Assembly: GCA_028023455.1 (NCBI GenBank)
Contig: JAQFVV010006334.1
Location: 3,213,792-3,277,791, forward strand
Origin: Epiperipatus broadwayi
Taxonomy: Eukaryota; Onychophora; Udeonychophora; Euonychophora; Peripatidae
DNA length: 64,000 nucleotides
Direction: 5' to 3'
The notes beneath the pieces are model-generated. The model saw only the letters and a list, made by a program, of their open reading frames with translations. It did no database searches and was not told the DNA's origin. The position numbers and the translations under genes were made by a program. The first letter of the stretch is position 1, and every line of letters starts with the position of its first letter. Shown here piece after piece: positions 38,477 through 49,995 of this stretch.

Positions 38477-38703
38477 GTATTTTTTTTTTTTAAAACTTAT
38501 ATTTTTAAAGTCCCAATCATTTTTTCCCAATTGTTTACTGTTTATATAAAATACAAAGTTATACTTCGAACAATCTAATTTCACAGTGAAGCCCCCCCCC
38601 CCACATGTCAAAGCATTGGCCGGGAAGCGAACCCGCAAACCCAGGACAACTGCTTGGAAGGCAGCTGTGCTGACTACTCGACCACCAACGCTTGACAATT
38701 TCC
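38477..38703 (-). mobile_element. tRNA-Gly-derived SINE
   Basis: On the minus strand a tRNA-like head (38691-38613) is followed by a short unrelated body of about 115 bases and an A-rich tail (A run at about 38479-38490). CTAACAA occurs at 38470-38476 and 38704-38710 on the plus strand and is a plausible 7 bp target duplication. Head, body and A-tail are the standard SINE layout. A C run of 11 (plus strand, 38592-38602) lies just 3' of the head. The partner LINE is not evident. Confidence 0.65.
38613..38691 (-). tRNA. tRNA-Gly(TCC)-like sequence, probably a pseudogene (SINE head)
   Basis: A 7-bp acceptor stem (GCGTTGG/CCAATGC, one G-T pair), an anticodon arm GCTGC-CTTCCAA-GCAGT with anticodon TCC, and a T arm around GGGTTCGCTTCCC can all be drawn, matching eukaryotic tRNA-Gly(TCC). 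Between anticodon arm and T arm there are about six extra bases, apparently a duplicated GGGTT segment, making it about 79 nt rather than the usual 72. With the A-tailed downstream body, this points to a SINE-borne tRNA relic rather than a working gene. Confidence 0.7.
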
Positions 38704-38710
38704 CTAACAA

Positions 38711-41700
38711 TGTTTTTTGCTTTTTTAAAATAAGTAGTTGTGATTCGTTTGATATTGCTTTAAGACATTCAAAACAAACAAAAAAAAAACCAACAATTTA
38801 CAAAGCAGGTTAATGTTTGTAATAGTTTTAGAAAGCTGATTAATTGGAATGTGTGTAGAAAAATAATTCCATCCTAAATTTTTTTTCCAGTCAAACTGGT
38901 TTATTCTAGCATTCATTAAATAACAAATCTATATTTTCATAGTAATTCTTCTCACTTTTTAAACTTTTCTTTAAGCCAATCTTGTTTATCTTTACGAAGC
39001 TCATTTCATATATTAAAACTTTCTCCAGATACCTTATCCGTTCTAATCATATAATTTTTTTTATCTTCTTAAATTTTCCTATTAGAATTTGTAGTTTACT
39101 GTTATATTAACTTTTTTATAATACTACATGCAAAATACATGGAATATTTCCCATAATATTTTTCTTGAGAATTTTTTTTATCTTAATTTTCTTTAAAGTT
39201 AAAAATTATTTGTTCTTCAAAAGATAAATAATCTCAAATATTTATTCTGAATACTACTATTTCCAGATTATTTAAAGTATATCTTTCAAAATACCATTTG
39301 TAATTATTTTATCTTTATGACATTATTTTGAGAAGCAATTTCGTTTTCTTATATTTTTGAATAAATATTCCTTTTCTCACATCACCTTTGTAAAATTTCT
39401 ATTATACTCCAAACAATATGCAGACTCTGTTTTCTAAATGACTTCCTATACACAAGTTTCTTGAAAACTTAGTTATTTATTTAGGATTACCAATTGATTA
39501 CTCTCCTCATAGTTTCTTCCACCAATCCAATTGGCCACTAAACGATCTCAAATCTGGGGTAACTATTCTCCATTTTTTAGGCACAATACAAAATGGTAAT
39601 TCATTTCAATACCTGATTCATCTAATTTTTCCATTGAATTTCTATAGTGCTGTTCTCTCGCTGACCTTTGCCTCTTATAGAATTCTCTCACTAAAAAAAC
39701 ATTGAACCACTCTTTCTGAATATTTTTATACTATTCATCTAATCCTATATTTCATGCTTCAATTTACATCTTTTTTCTTTATTCCACTCATACGTAAACG
39801 ATTAACTTAGCAGCCTCTTTCCTTTTGTATGTAATATTCATATTTTTGAAAAGAATAATGAGAAAATTCCATTTTTTAAATAGATTGAATTTTTTATATT
39901 GTTTTATTTGTTTTAATTTCATTACTCATAATTTATTCAATAATGAATGTGTTCTTTAGTGGTCAATTTTCACTAAATAGAAAATCATAATTTGCAATGA
40001 GAACACATCAACTCCAATACTATACATGCACATATTTAACTCAAAATTAATTTACATCAATAGATTAAATATTTTAAATATATTTTTATCATCTGGGCCT
40101 TTCCACATAAATTTTATTATAATTATTAAGTTAGATAGTTGATACTATCAGATTAATTCCCTACAAAACTTTTCAATTTTTCGTTTCTCACTCCTAATAC
40201 ACATTTTCATTTCTCTAGCATTATAATGCTCTGGTTGTGTTCAATTTCCTCATAATTGATCTTTAATTCATCATATTTGAGAAATACGTAAAAGATGTAT
40301 TGTACTACTTTTAATCTAGCCATCATTTATCTTCTATTAATTCAATTTTTCAATTAAAATTTCATTTGTACTGCTTTTAAAATTGTGGCTACTTCTATTC
40401 TATTATTGTCTATTATTAATTCCATAATGTACAAAAAACAACAACATTACTTTGCAACCATTCTTTTTGTTGCAGTTTCTTCGAAATCAATAATATGTAA
40501 TTTTTTCCTTTTTATTCTGTTGATATAATAACTGATTTGTTTCATTTTATAATGCTAATATTCTATGTATCTATTTTTACATTACATCTAATAACATATT
40601 TTTTGTATTTGAACTTATTATTCAGTACTTACAGGTAGCTTTCCCTTAGTTTTCTACTATCAAGATTAAATATTGTATGATGACAACTTTTATTCTTTAA
40701 TTAATTAATATGACAAACTTTATTTGTTAACTCAAAATGAAAGCATCCTAAAGCTTCATGTTGTTTTCCCTATAATTTCTGGGGCAGTCTACATATAATT
40801 ATTTTTAAAATTATTATCCAAACTGCAATGAAATCAGCTTAGCTTAAATGAAATCATATAGCTCAACTCACAATGATTAAATGAACATGTTCAGTCAGAT
40901 TGTATAGACAAGAAAATAAAAATTATTTTGTTTTATTAACAATCAATAATGAAAAGGATTAATTAAATAATTTAACCAATAATAAAAGATAATAATCAGT
41001 CTAAAAATTTCTTTGTAGTTTATAACTTTATGATGCATTCCTGAAGAGTTATAATTCACAGAAGTGATGTTTAATCCTTATTCAAGATTACAAAATTAGT
41101 AAGTATATATGTGATGATAATTTAATGCAATTATTAACAGATAACTGCCATATATTATAAAAATGGCAAGAGTATCTGACAGAAAGAGAACCTTACACAT
41201 TATAGGATTATCCAGAATTAAAGAATTCACAAATGTACTTTTATACTGATGAGACTATCAAGTGATGTAACTTTGTTAGTACTCTGCACCACAATTTTTC
41301 CATCTTATAGGTAAAAGAAAACTTAACATACATATTGATACCAGCTGCATCTACTAAGAATCATATTATTGAGTTAAATAATTTTGAAATAGAAATAATA
41401 ATATTAGCAATAATATTTTATTTAATTAAAAACATAATAACACTTCAATGTTCTTTGTGAGTAAGACTAAGTTACTCAAAGAACTATATATTTATAATGA
41501 TCTCCTCATCTAATTATTTTGCATCTGGTCATGTAAAAAAAATTCCTAACATTATTGGCAATGATAATTTTTATATGGACTTTCCCTAGATTATTTTCCT
41601 TATATTTAAACAAAAAAAAAGTGGTAATCAAAATTATCTATATTCTTTTATCAATGGCATATGAGCACTACATATGAACACTTTCCTTATCACAGAAATT

Positions 41701-41880
41701 TCAATTTTAATATCTTCCATATTGCTGTGTTCATGATAATTTTATATAGCACTTTAAATGCTTAATAATCTATAGATAAAAAAAATTCAAATATATAGTT
41801 CTCTAAAGATAAATTTAAAAAAAAACCTTTGCAAGGTAAAGACTTGTGCAAATCCCATATTCACATAACAATAGAGACTG
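38711..41880. other. Pyrimidine-skewed AT-rich region, possible decayed antisense coding remnant
   Basis: The plus strand is markedly T+C-rich from about 38940 to 40650, as seen elsewhere in this window where dead minus-strand retroelement genes lie. Minus-strand reading gives scraps with coding flavour (around 39700-39480, RQRSAREQHYR and LVANWIGGRN; around 40520-40200, IIDFEETATKRMVAK and FLKYDELKINYEEIEH) but no family I can name. Confidence 0.3.
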
Positions 41881-43500
41881 CAGTTATATTTAATTTTTTG
41901 TAGATCTGAAGAAGACTGTGAGGAACAGTCGAAATTGTAATTATAATAATAAATATTTTTTGCTTAAAAGGTATAAGAAGATTGTAATTATTTAAAAGAT
42001 ATATTGTTGTGTATGAAGAAGCAAAATTAAGGAAGAGGAAGAAGTGTTTATAGATTTTTATAAGAAATAAAGAAGGTTCAAGACTGGGCATTTTCCATTT
42101 TTATTTTATCCTTTAATTACAAATAACTAGATATTCATTCACTAATTGAAATACAAAAAAAAAAAAGTTTTACCTAGCCAGGACTGGTAGACATTTTTCT
42201 AAAATAGTTTGTCATTTTAAATACATTCTTCTAGAATAAAGTGAACTACTTAATAAACCCTGATTTGTTTTTGTGACTTTATTTGTTTTAAATAATTATT
42301 CTATATGCTGTTTTAAAAAACTACAAATTTGCAAATTTCCTATAACAAGCAAAGTAAAAAATTAAAGTTTATTGATGATTTTTTTAATTATTTTTTATTA
42401 AATACCACTAAAGGATACTAACTTGTTATCATAATGGTTAATGATAAAAAAAAAATTATAGTTGCTTGCTAATTCATTTAAATATGTGTTGTTTTTCTCC
42501 ACTTTAAGTTTGTCTCCTCAATCATTTTTGGTCTTTCTTATTTTATTTTATTTTTCTGCTTATTCATAATATTGAAATATTTTAAATGGTTTAAACAAAA
42601 AAAAAATCAATATAGAAAATCAAGACAATCCCATTTCTTAAAATTACACCTTTATATATTAAACTGAAAAAAGTGCTGCACTGCTATATATCATCATTAT
42701 GAATTTCATCTCTATTCATAATTTTCTTTCTCAGAACAATGTCATCTTTATTCTAACACCTTTCATAACTATTAATATTTTAAATTTTTCATTTCATTTC
42801 ATATTTTTTATATTTTGTCTAAAATCTTTCATATTTTTTCAAGTTTATTTTTTACATCTCTATGCTTTTTTATTTTAACATGTTCATTCATCTGTCTTGC
42901 TTCATTGGACTTGATTTGTTTTCATTGAACAATTACTGAATATTTTTCTCTTTTATCTTTTGTCATATATCTCTCATATTTTCTTCATATAATTGGGTTA
43001 CATGGCACACAGCAGCATAATTGAATGTATGCATATATATATAAAGTAAAAGTAGAAATAAACAATTTTTTGTAGATATTTTTCTACCTTCCTAGAATAA
43101 TAAATAATAACTGTAAAGAGTTAAATAATTCTGAATTTAAAATAATATTTTATTATAAATTAAAACATTTTAAAAGGTTTAATAAATAAATTAATATTGT
43201 AATATTCTGATTTCGAATTCAAAAACAAGCATGATCTATTTTTGAAAATCTTTTTATTAATGCTTATGTACAATTCACTATCTACGTAAAAACAGTAAAT
43301 CACACCTTTGGTAAAATTTCAAAGTTGCTTCCAAAAGTAACTTGTACTTAAAAGTAATTTGAAAAAATTACAATTGATTTTAATCAAGATAAAGATTAGA
43401 CAGAAAAAAACTTTTCAATTAAGGTGTTTTTATCATCTCAGATGACTCTTTTAAAAAGGACTGATACAAATATCAGTTCAATTTTGGTTATAATATTTTG
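41881..43500. other. AT-rich stretch with one hairpin motif
   Basis: Contains the hammerhead-like hairpin listed separately. The part from 42480 to 43000 is T+C-rich on the plus strand without a recognisable protein on either strand. Confidence 0.4.
41906..41934 (+). other. Hammerhead-like hairpin, possible Penelope-element terminal remnant
   Basis: The sequence fits C-T-G-A-N-G-A, an extra A, a 6-bp stem GACTGT/ACAGTC with loop GAGGA, then GAAA. That is the conserved core order CUGANGA-stem II-GAAA of hammerhead ribozymes, with one extra base before stem II. Hammerhead motifs are known in terminal repeats of Penelope-like elements. Stems I and III and the cleavage triplet are not convincing here, so it may be a dead relic or a coincidence. 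Confidence 0.3.
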
Positions 43501-43870
43501 TTGCAGCTTGAAGTTTGCAGTATTTGGTTTTAGTTGGCCAGAGTAGCAGTTGTTTCTGTGGAATGACCATGGAATAATGCGAGGGCAAGAGCAGAAGCAG
43601 TGGTCTACTGGTTTCACTATGCTGGAGTTGATTCACATGAAGTCCAGGTCAACTTCTGAGTCTAGCCTGCTTAAATGTGTTTTAAAAGACATTTTGCCTG
43701 AACTATGCCAATTCTGGCCAGAAGGCCAACAAATTACCTGAATTATACCTCTATCAATTATTACAATCTTGGACTGGTCCCCATCAAGAGAACCCATCAG
43801 TAGATGAAATAGTTATATGTATGCTGCTATGCCTATATGCAGAGAAGCACTAATAAATGTATATATTGTA
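43500..43870. other. GC-elevated patch of unknown nature
   Basis: Noticeably richer in G+C than its surroundings, with a 63-codon plus-strand frame (43550-43741, beginning MFLWNDHGIMRGQEQKQW). No domain is recognised. It could be a decayed retroelement segment or a host exon. A small palindrome ACCATCTACAAATAGATGGT lies at about 43870-43890. Confidence 0.3.
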
Positions 43871-44339
43871 CCATCTACAAATAGATGGTCCCAATATATT
43901 GGCATTAGAGAATACTTAAAAGCTAAAAAAACAAAGTAGAATTTAAAGATCATGTAAAAGATGCAATTTGCTTAGTATAATTTATTTTTTTAAAATATAC
44001 AATGAGAGTTGATTTTTTTTTTGTTTTGAATTATTTATCTGTTAATTTAATCAAAGTTGAGATTGGAAAGAATAAAGACATACAGATTACTAATCCAGAT
44101 AATGAAAAAGAAAGAAATTCCAAACATCAAAGATTATGATCAAGAAAACCTTTAGGATATTGATTAAAGCTGACAGAAAGAATGGATTAAAAAAAGAATT
44201 TTGTATCAGAAAAAGAAAATAAATGAATAAGATTATAAATCTACACATCATGATAATAATAGCATGCACAGAAGTTACTAAAACAGGATTGAGGTATAAA
44301 AAAAGAGGACAACTTTGATCTAGGTCTTTCATTTATCTT

Positions 44340-44640
44340 CTGGTTATGTGTTTTTAGAGTTGGAGGTTTCCATGAGAGTGACCTGTTGTAGTGAGATGCA
44401 TCTGCACAGTAACACTATTTCACTTGCTGAATGAATTCATGATGCAAGAATGGAAATGAAGCCTTGTGAACACCATCTTTCATAATGAAGAGGTCATCAC
44501 AACCAAGCTTCTTGCTCCAGCTATGGAATGGACCAGGAATGTGAAGCCTGCAGGTGAGATCAATTAAATTTCAAGGAGCATGGGATCCCAAAGGAAGATA
44601 AGTATATTACAAGAACTGATACAAGCTTACCGGTAAGTCA
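44340..44640 (+). other. GC-elevated patch with donor-like site
   Basis: Richer in G+C than the flanks and ending in CTTACCG|GTAAGTCAAG, a good plus-strand splice-donor match that is itself palindromic. A 19-codon frame before it (EHGIPKEDKYITRTDTSLP) is preceded by an AAATTTCAAG acceptor-like site. No family recognised; it may equally be an old repeat. Confidence 0.2.
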
Positions 44641-45658
44641 AGATTATTTACTCCCAATTTGTGACTTTAATTGTTGGCCAATTAATGTTAACCAGGAATG
44701 ATAATACCAATAGTGACTGATTTTCAATGTTTCAAGGAACTTGCTAAAAGAATTTAAATGTAACAAGGACTTTTCATCTGATTAATGGTATTTGGATTAG
44801 TGTATATTTTTTTTTCCTATTTTTTCTTTACAAATTTTTGTATAAATATTTTAAATAGATATTAATAAAATAAATATTTAGTATTAATGTACATTCTTAA
44901 AAATTAGATGTTAATATTAGCTTATTAATATTTAATTGAAAAAATTACCTTTGCCATTATATTTAATAGTTTAGCCCTGGAAAAGATTCAGAGATCTTTA
45001 AAATGACAATAAATCTAGACCCCGATCTTCGCAATAAATTTCCTTTTAAATCATGGTGTGTGATGCAACGTGATGGATTTCAGCGGATTCTTGTATGAAT
45101 CCTGGTGCCCTTGTTAAAATAAATAAAAAAAACTGATTCCATCGGCAATACAAATTGTAATAATTAATAGGCCAGTTGATCAGGAAATATAGCTATGTTT
45201 TTAGAAATAAGAACAAAATATTTATATTTTTCTTCTTCATAGCTTGATTAACTCGTGCATTTTGAAGGCCTATCAAAACGTGAAAAACGTTACAATATAA
45301 AAGTGGGTTGTTTTCAAATAATTAATTTAAAAGATATTTTAAAATTTCTATATTTAATTTAAAGACATTATAATAGTTAAGAGCGACTTGTGATGATCAT
45401 ACATATATAGAGAGAATATTATTTTTATATAATTTATTGAGAAAAGAGAAAAAGAACATGACATTTTTAAAAAATCTATATTTTAAAAAAGTAATAATTT
45501 TGCTTGACAAAAAAAATAAACAAAAAAGTAAAGGATTAATAGATGATTCTATAATCACATTTAGACATTGATAATTAATCAATCAACAAGTACCTCTCAC
45601 ACAAAAATCGACTTTATATTTTTAAAAGAAAAAAAAAGTTTATAGTATTTTTTTTTTT
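44641..45658. other. AT-rich non-coding stretch
   Basis: No gene or repeat recognised. A moderately GC-rich strip at 44960-45115 stands out but carries no open frame of note. Confidence 0.4.
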
Positions 45659-45870
45659 AAGAAACTAATCGATAAAGAGTGGAACTTACTATAAAAAAAC
45701 ACATGCAATTTATATGATTTCCAAATGGAAATAATTGTGAAAATAATTTTTAATAACTTTATATTAAGAAAATAATCGATGAAGAGTGGAACTTACTATA
45801 AAAACACTATGCAATTTATATGATTTCCAAATGGTAATAATTGTGAAAATAATTTTTAATAACTTTATTT
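45659..45870. repeat. Two-copy ~107 bp tandem duplication
   Basis: The unit AAGAAA.TAATCGAT.AAGAG... to TTTTTAATAACTTTAT occurs at 45659-45765 and 45766-45870. Copies differ by a few substitutions and a 2-base indel, so it is a fairly recent local duplication. Confidence 0.9.
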
Positions 45871-46150
45871 TGACAAAATAAAATATAAAATATAAATGTC
45901 AATGTGCATATACATTCCTTCCTATGTGCATAACATATATGTTAAATCAAGAATTAATTATATATTGTAAAATTAATAATTTTCTTTTGACAAAAATAAA
46001 ATATATTATATATAGACATCCGTGTATGCCTCCAATTCAATATGCACACACATGTATGTTAAATATGTTATTTAATCATGTATTTTTATTTTATGACAAT
46101 TCAAATATGTTATTTTTTTTATATTCTACTGCATGCTTGGGTATGAATTT

Positions 46151-46318
46151 ATATAGGTGTTGTGTATTGGAACATACCTGTAAATCACAATGTAATAAAT
46201 TGAATTTTGTTTTTATTTAATCAACACATTGAAATGTATTCATTGTATACTATCAACATGCAATGTGCACCTATATGGAACACATATGTAAATCATAATG
46301 TAATAACTTGAATTCAAA
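46151..46318. repeat. Direct repeat pair (~40 bp, spaced)
   Basis: GGAACATACCTGTAAATCAC near 46168 and GGAACACATATGTAAATCAT near 46277, each continuing AATGTAATAA.TTGAATT, form an imperfect direct repeat separated by about 70 bp, possibly an ancient tandem array. Confidence 0.6.
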
Positions 46319-46350
46319 TCTAACTCGAAAACTTTGCGTGTGAAAATATA

Positions 46351-46880
46351 CTTGTAAAATAATATAGGCGCTATTGCACCTGAATGCAAAGCTACTTTAT
46401 ATTAAAACAAAATAAAATTATACTATTCTGCAAGCACTTTCAAGAGAGGTACGTGCTCTCATCTTCATAGCTCTAAGTGAATTAATTATATGCAAAGTTC
46501 AAGGTTAATAAACTCAGTCAGATCCATTACGTTATTCCATTTTTGCAATTCATCAAAAAATAACAGGACACCAGTGTGAGCCTCAAGATGTCAGCCTGGT
46601 TTGCAAAGAAAGGTATATGTAAAAAGAAAAGTGAAGGAGGAGCCTGCTTCATAGCGATGGATTGCAACGCCATCAACCGCAAGGACACATGCTTCGTGAT
46701 CTCAAGAAAATGGAGCAATTAACCTTGAACTTTGCATAATTGCATATAATTAATTCACTTAGAGCTATGAAGATGAGAGCACATCTCTTGAAAGCACTTG
46801 CAGAATAGTATAATTTTATTTTGTTTTAGTATAAAGTAGTTTTGCATTCAGGTGCAATAGCGCCTACATTATTCTACAAA
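46351..46880. mobile_element. Foldback element with ~160 bp inverted arms and GC-rich centre
   Basis: Arms at 46351-46510 and 46717-46880 are near-perfect inverted repeats; both contain TAGGCGCTATTGCACCTGAA in opposite orientation. The 206 bp centre is unique and much richer in G+C than the window. Each arm also contains GATGAGAGCAC..CTCTTGAAAG, a hairpin followed by GAAA reminiscent of hammerhead or Penelope terminal sequence. No transposase is encoded. The palindromic layout suggests an inverted pair of terminal repeats around a captured segment; a clear target duplication is not visible. Confidence 0.75.
46588..46722 (+). CDS. Small ORF inside the foldback element, unknown
   Basis: An ATG-initiated frame of 44 codons with a TAA stop fills the GC-rich centre of the foldback element. 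It begins MSAWFAKKGICKKKSEGG and has five cysteines, many lysines and G/C at third positions, unlike the AT-dominated chance frames around it. I do not recognise a family. The opposite strand is also open (46718-46527), so the reading direction is unproven. It may be a captured host exon fragment or mere composition. Confidence 0.25.
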   Translation: MSAWFAKKGICKKKSEGGACFIAMDCNAINRKDTCFVISRKWSN

Positions 46881-49800
46881 TAATTTGAATTGTGTCTAGT
46901 AATTTTGTAAATCACAAATGAGATAATTTTTTTATTGTATATTAATCAAAATCACAATGTTTAATTTATATGTTTAACAGCCATATTCTAAAGACCTTAA
47001 TAAACTTGAATTCAATTGTTAAAATCTTATTGCATCATTATCTCTTGGTCACCATAACAGTTATAGCACTTATGTTTTCTGAGCTAGATTCAGGTATAAT
47101 GGCTGAATATATGAATGGGGATGTATTATTAGTGTTTAGGGGCATTCCAATATGACATTGTCCTGGTTTTGGCACTAAGATTATATTATTGAACGCCTCT
47201 GCACTACATTTTATTTAGTTTAATCCATTATAAATTAAGTTTATAGTTGGTCACTACATTAATGGTACAAAGTGGCCAGAGCATTGATGATCAGCATATT
47301 TTAATATCCCAGCATTATGTGTTCTAATGGATGAGCACTTAGTTTTGCATTCAAATAATGTTTAAATAATTGCCCAAGCTGGAAAAGGCTCAATAGTTAG
47401 CCTGGTCTACAGGAGACCCATTTCTAATCGAGCCATAAGATGGACTGTTGATTTTATTCTGATTGTATTTTGATTGATCATTCATGATGATGAATGTGTA
47501 TTTATTTTTATTATTATTTACTTTTACTTATTGATAATGCTGGTTGGTGTATGTTAATGATACTTAATTGATCTCTTCTGATCTAACTAGCTGGTTGACA
47601 TCTCTCAGAGATCTTATTGACCTCATGCTCTCTAATATCTTACTTATATATTTTGGGATTTTAAACATTACTTTAACATTTTTAAAATAATATCATTTAC
47701 CCTTTAACAATATCATAAAAAAAATTTGAAAATTTTATATTTATATTTTACTTGATGTTTTCCATCATCCCAGATAACCACACCTTATTTCCCCATCCTG
47801 TTACAATATATATAATGAAAACCTAAAATAACTCTTGAATTTCATGAAAAGCATGCAAGACAACTGTCATTATACATTATATACAATTCAGATCCATTGC
47901 AATAAGTCAAGGGATATTTCAATGCTTGGATCATAATCTTTAAAAAAATCATTTTTACAGTAAAAATTCTGCTTCAATAAAAATGGTGATTACTTAAACT
48001 TTTAATAAAAACACGAAGGTTTGGTTCATTAAATATAAATTTAAAAATCTCTTATTAACTTTTCTGAAATATATTTGCATGTTGAATTTTATTGTATTTA
48101 CTAAATAAAGTGAAAGCTGTATCTAGATAGAATACAAAATCACTAATATTGAAAAATTACTATCTTGCACATCCTGATTTGTATTGACCACATTCAAGAC
48201 AAATAAATACCCTCCTTTATGATGTAAATTATATTTACAAAATACAATTAGTAATCTTGATATTTTTATGGTATATTATTATGCTGTGCACTAAAGTATG
48301 ACTTTCCTAATCATGATAATTTCACTACAAAAAGATAATTTTTCTAAATATTGTCAGTTAATAATTGGACAAAAAAGTGTGATATTATAACTTCACTTTT
48401 ATATTTGGCAATTAGAAAAAAAGTTCATTTTAACAATAATCATTTTTAGTGCACCATTTTTTATGCATATCCCATGATTTATCATAATGATTCTTTGTTT
48501 CATTATGGGTAATCATTTAAGTGTTATTTAATAATTTTTTAGGAATCAAAGTAATAATCTCAATACAGTTAGACAAATAGAGGATTTATTTGGACTTTAA
48601 AAGAGTGAAAATAAACAAGTTATTGATATTACAGATATATAGATTAAAACAAGATCTATGCTGAGTTTATGTTAAAACAGTCATTATTTTAATTTTATGT
48701 TCTACTATTTAACAACAAGAAGAACAAAAATCTGGCTTTCAATGAACATTAGTAATTAAAAGACGAAAAAAGTAGAATAGCTTATATAGCTCACTCCAGT
48801 ATAAATACTTCTTCAGTATCCTTACACAGAGCAATAGTGGATAAAATTACCCCTCAGGTTAATCAACTATCAGGTAGTAATAATTTTTATTTTATTTTAC
48901 ACCTAACTTAAAAGAGTTCGGTATTCCATTCATTAGCAATAATTTTATGGCAGCTGGGATAGCTATTGTTATAATTACAAGTTGCTTGAAAATTCTCATC
49001 TATATGAGACATAGTAACATCTTCACTAATAAAGCCTTTATATGTTGCAATAGTGTATTAATATTAGACATGATTAAACATTGATTTTCACTACTGCATA
49101 ATAAAGAAAAAAATGTAATAAAACATTTGAAAAGAGAATATCACTGAAAATGCTGCATACTATGTATTGTTATTAATGGTGAATGGATTTGAAAAAGAAG
49201 TAGTTTTATTTTTTTCTAAATAGCACTCAACTAGAGATGATGGAAACAGTCCAACTTATAACTGGAAATTATCCTAGAAAAATAAATGAAAATACAATCA
49301 CAATTTACAAATAGTGCTAATTAAAAAATATTGTTTAAGGAAAAGCTTTCTGTCCACAAAAGATTGACAATCAATTCAAGAAAATAGTAAATTTTTTTTC
49401 ATATTGACAGCTGCAAATTAAGTGAAAGGACGCTTTTATAGATGTTTTGTTCTTTTAATAAATTTAATTCAATTTTGCATTAACTAGCATTAAATTACAT
49501 ATTAGTAATATGTATCTGAAACAAAAGTTACTTTATTACACTGAAAAGATTTTAAAAAAGTAATGGAATCCGATTACACTGCCAATGTCTAATTACCTAG
49601 TAATAGCAATCAACGATGATTAAAATTAAATTTACAAATCAAAATGATTCAATTCTATCAGTATAGACAGTTTTTTAGAATAAGTGATGAGGTTTGATCT
49701 AAACATAAATCTTTATCAGATCTATTACTAAAACATATTTTAATTAAAAATAATGTAAAATCAAGCTTTTAAATTCTGTTTTAGTACATGGTTTAAGACA

Positions 49801-49989
49801 ATTTTTGACACCACTGCTGACACAAACAAAAGATAAACAACTTTAGATAATTCATTGTAAATATCAACAATCATATTCAAATATTTTCTTCAATACAAAT
49901 AAAAACAAATTTCATTGAAAGTTTTAAAAAAATGTAAAAAATTTAAAATTTCATCAAATGATAAAAAGAAAAGTATGGTAGCAAAAGTA
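46881..49989. other. Non-coding stretch
   Basis: No gene recognised. The part 47090-47480 is less AT-rich than the rest, without a domain-bearing frame. The remainder is ordinary AT-rich sequence. Confidence 0.5.
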
Positions 49990-49995
49990 TATGAT

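Noticed and set aside
38613-38691. Functional tRNA-Gly gene
   Set aside because: Extra bases before the T arm and attachment to a short A-tailed body point to a SINE head.
44632-44645. Splice donor CCG|GTAAGT as proof of an exon
   Set aside because: The site is palindromic, the open frame before it is only 19 codons, and no protein family is recognised; kept only as a low-confidence note.
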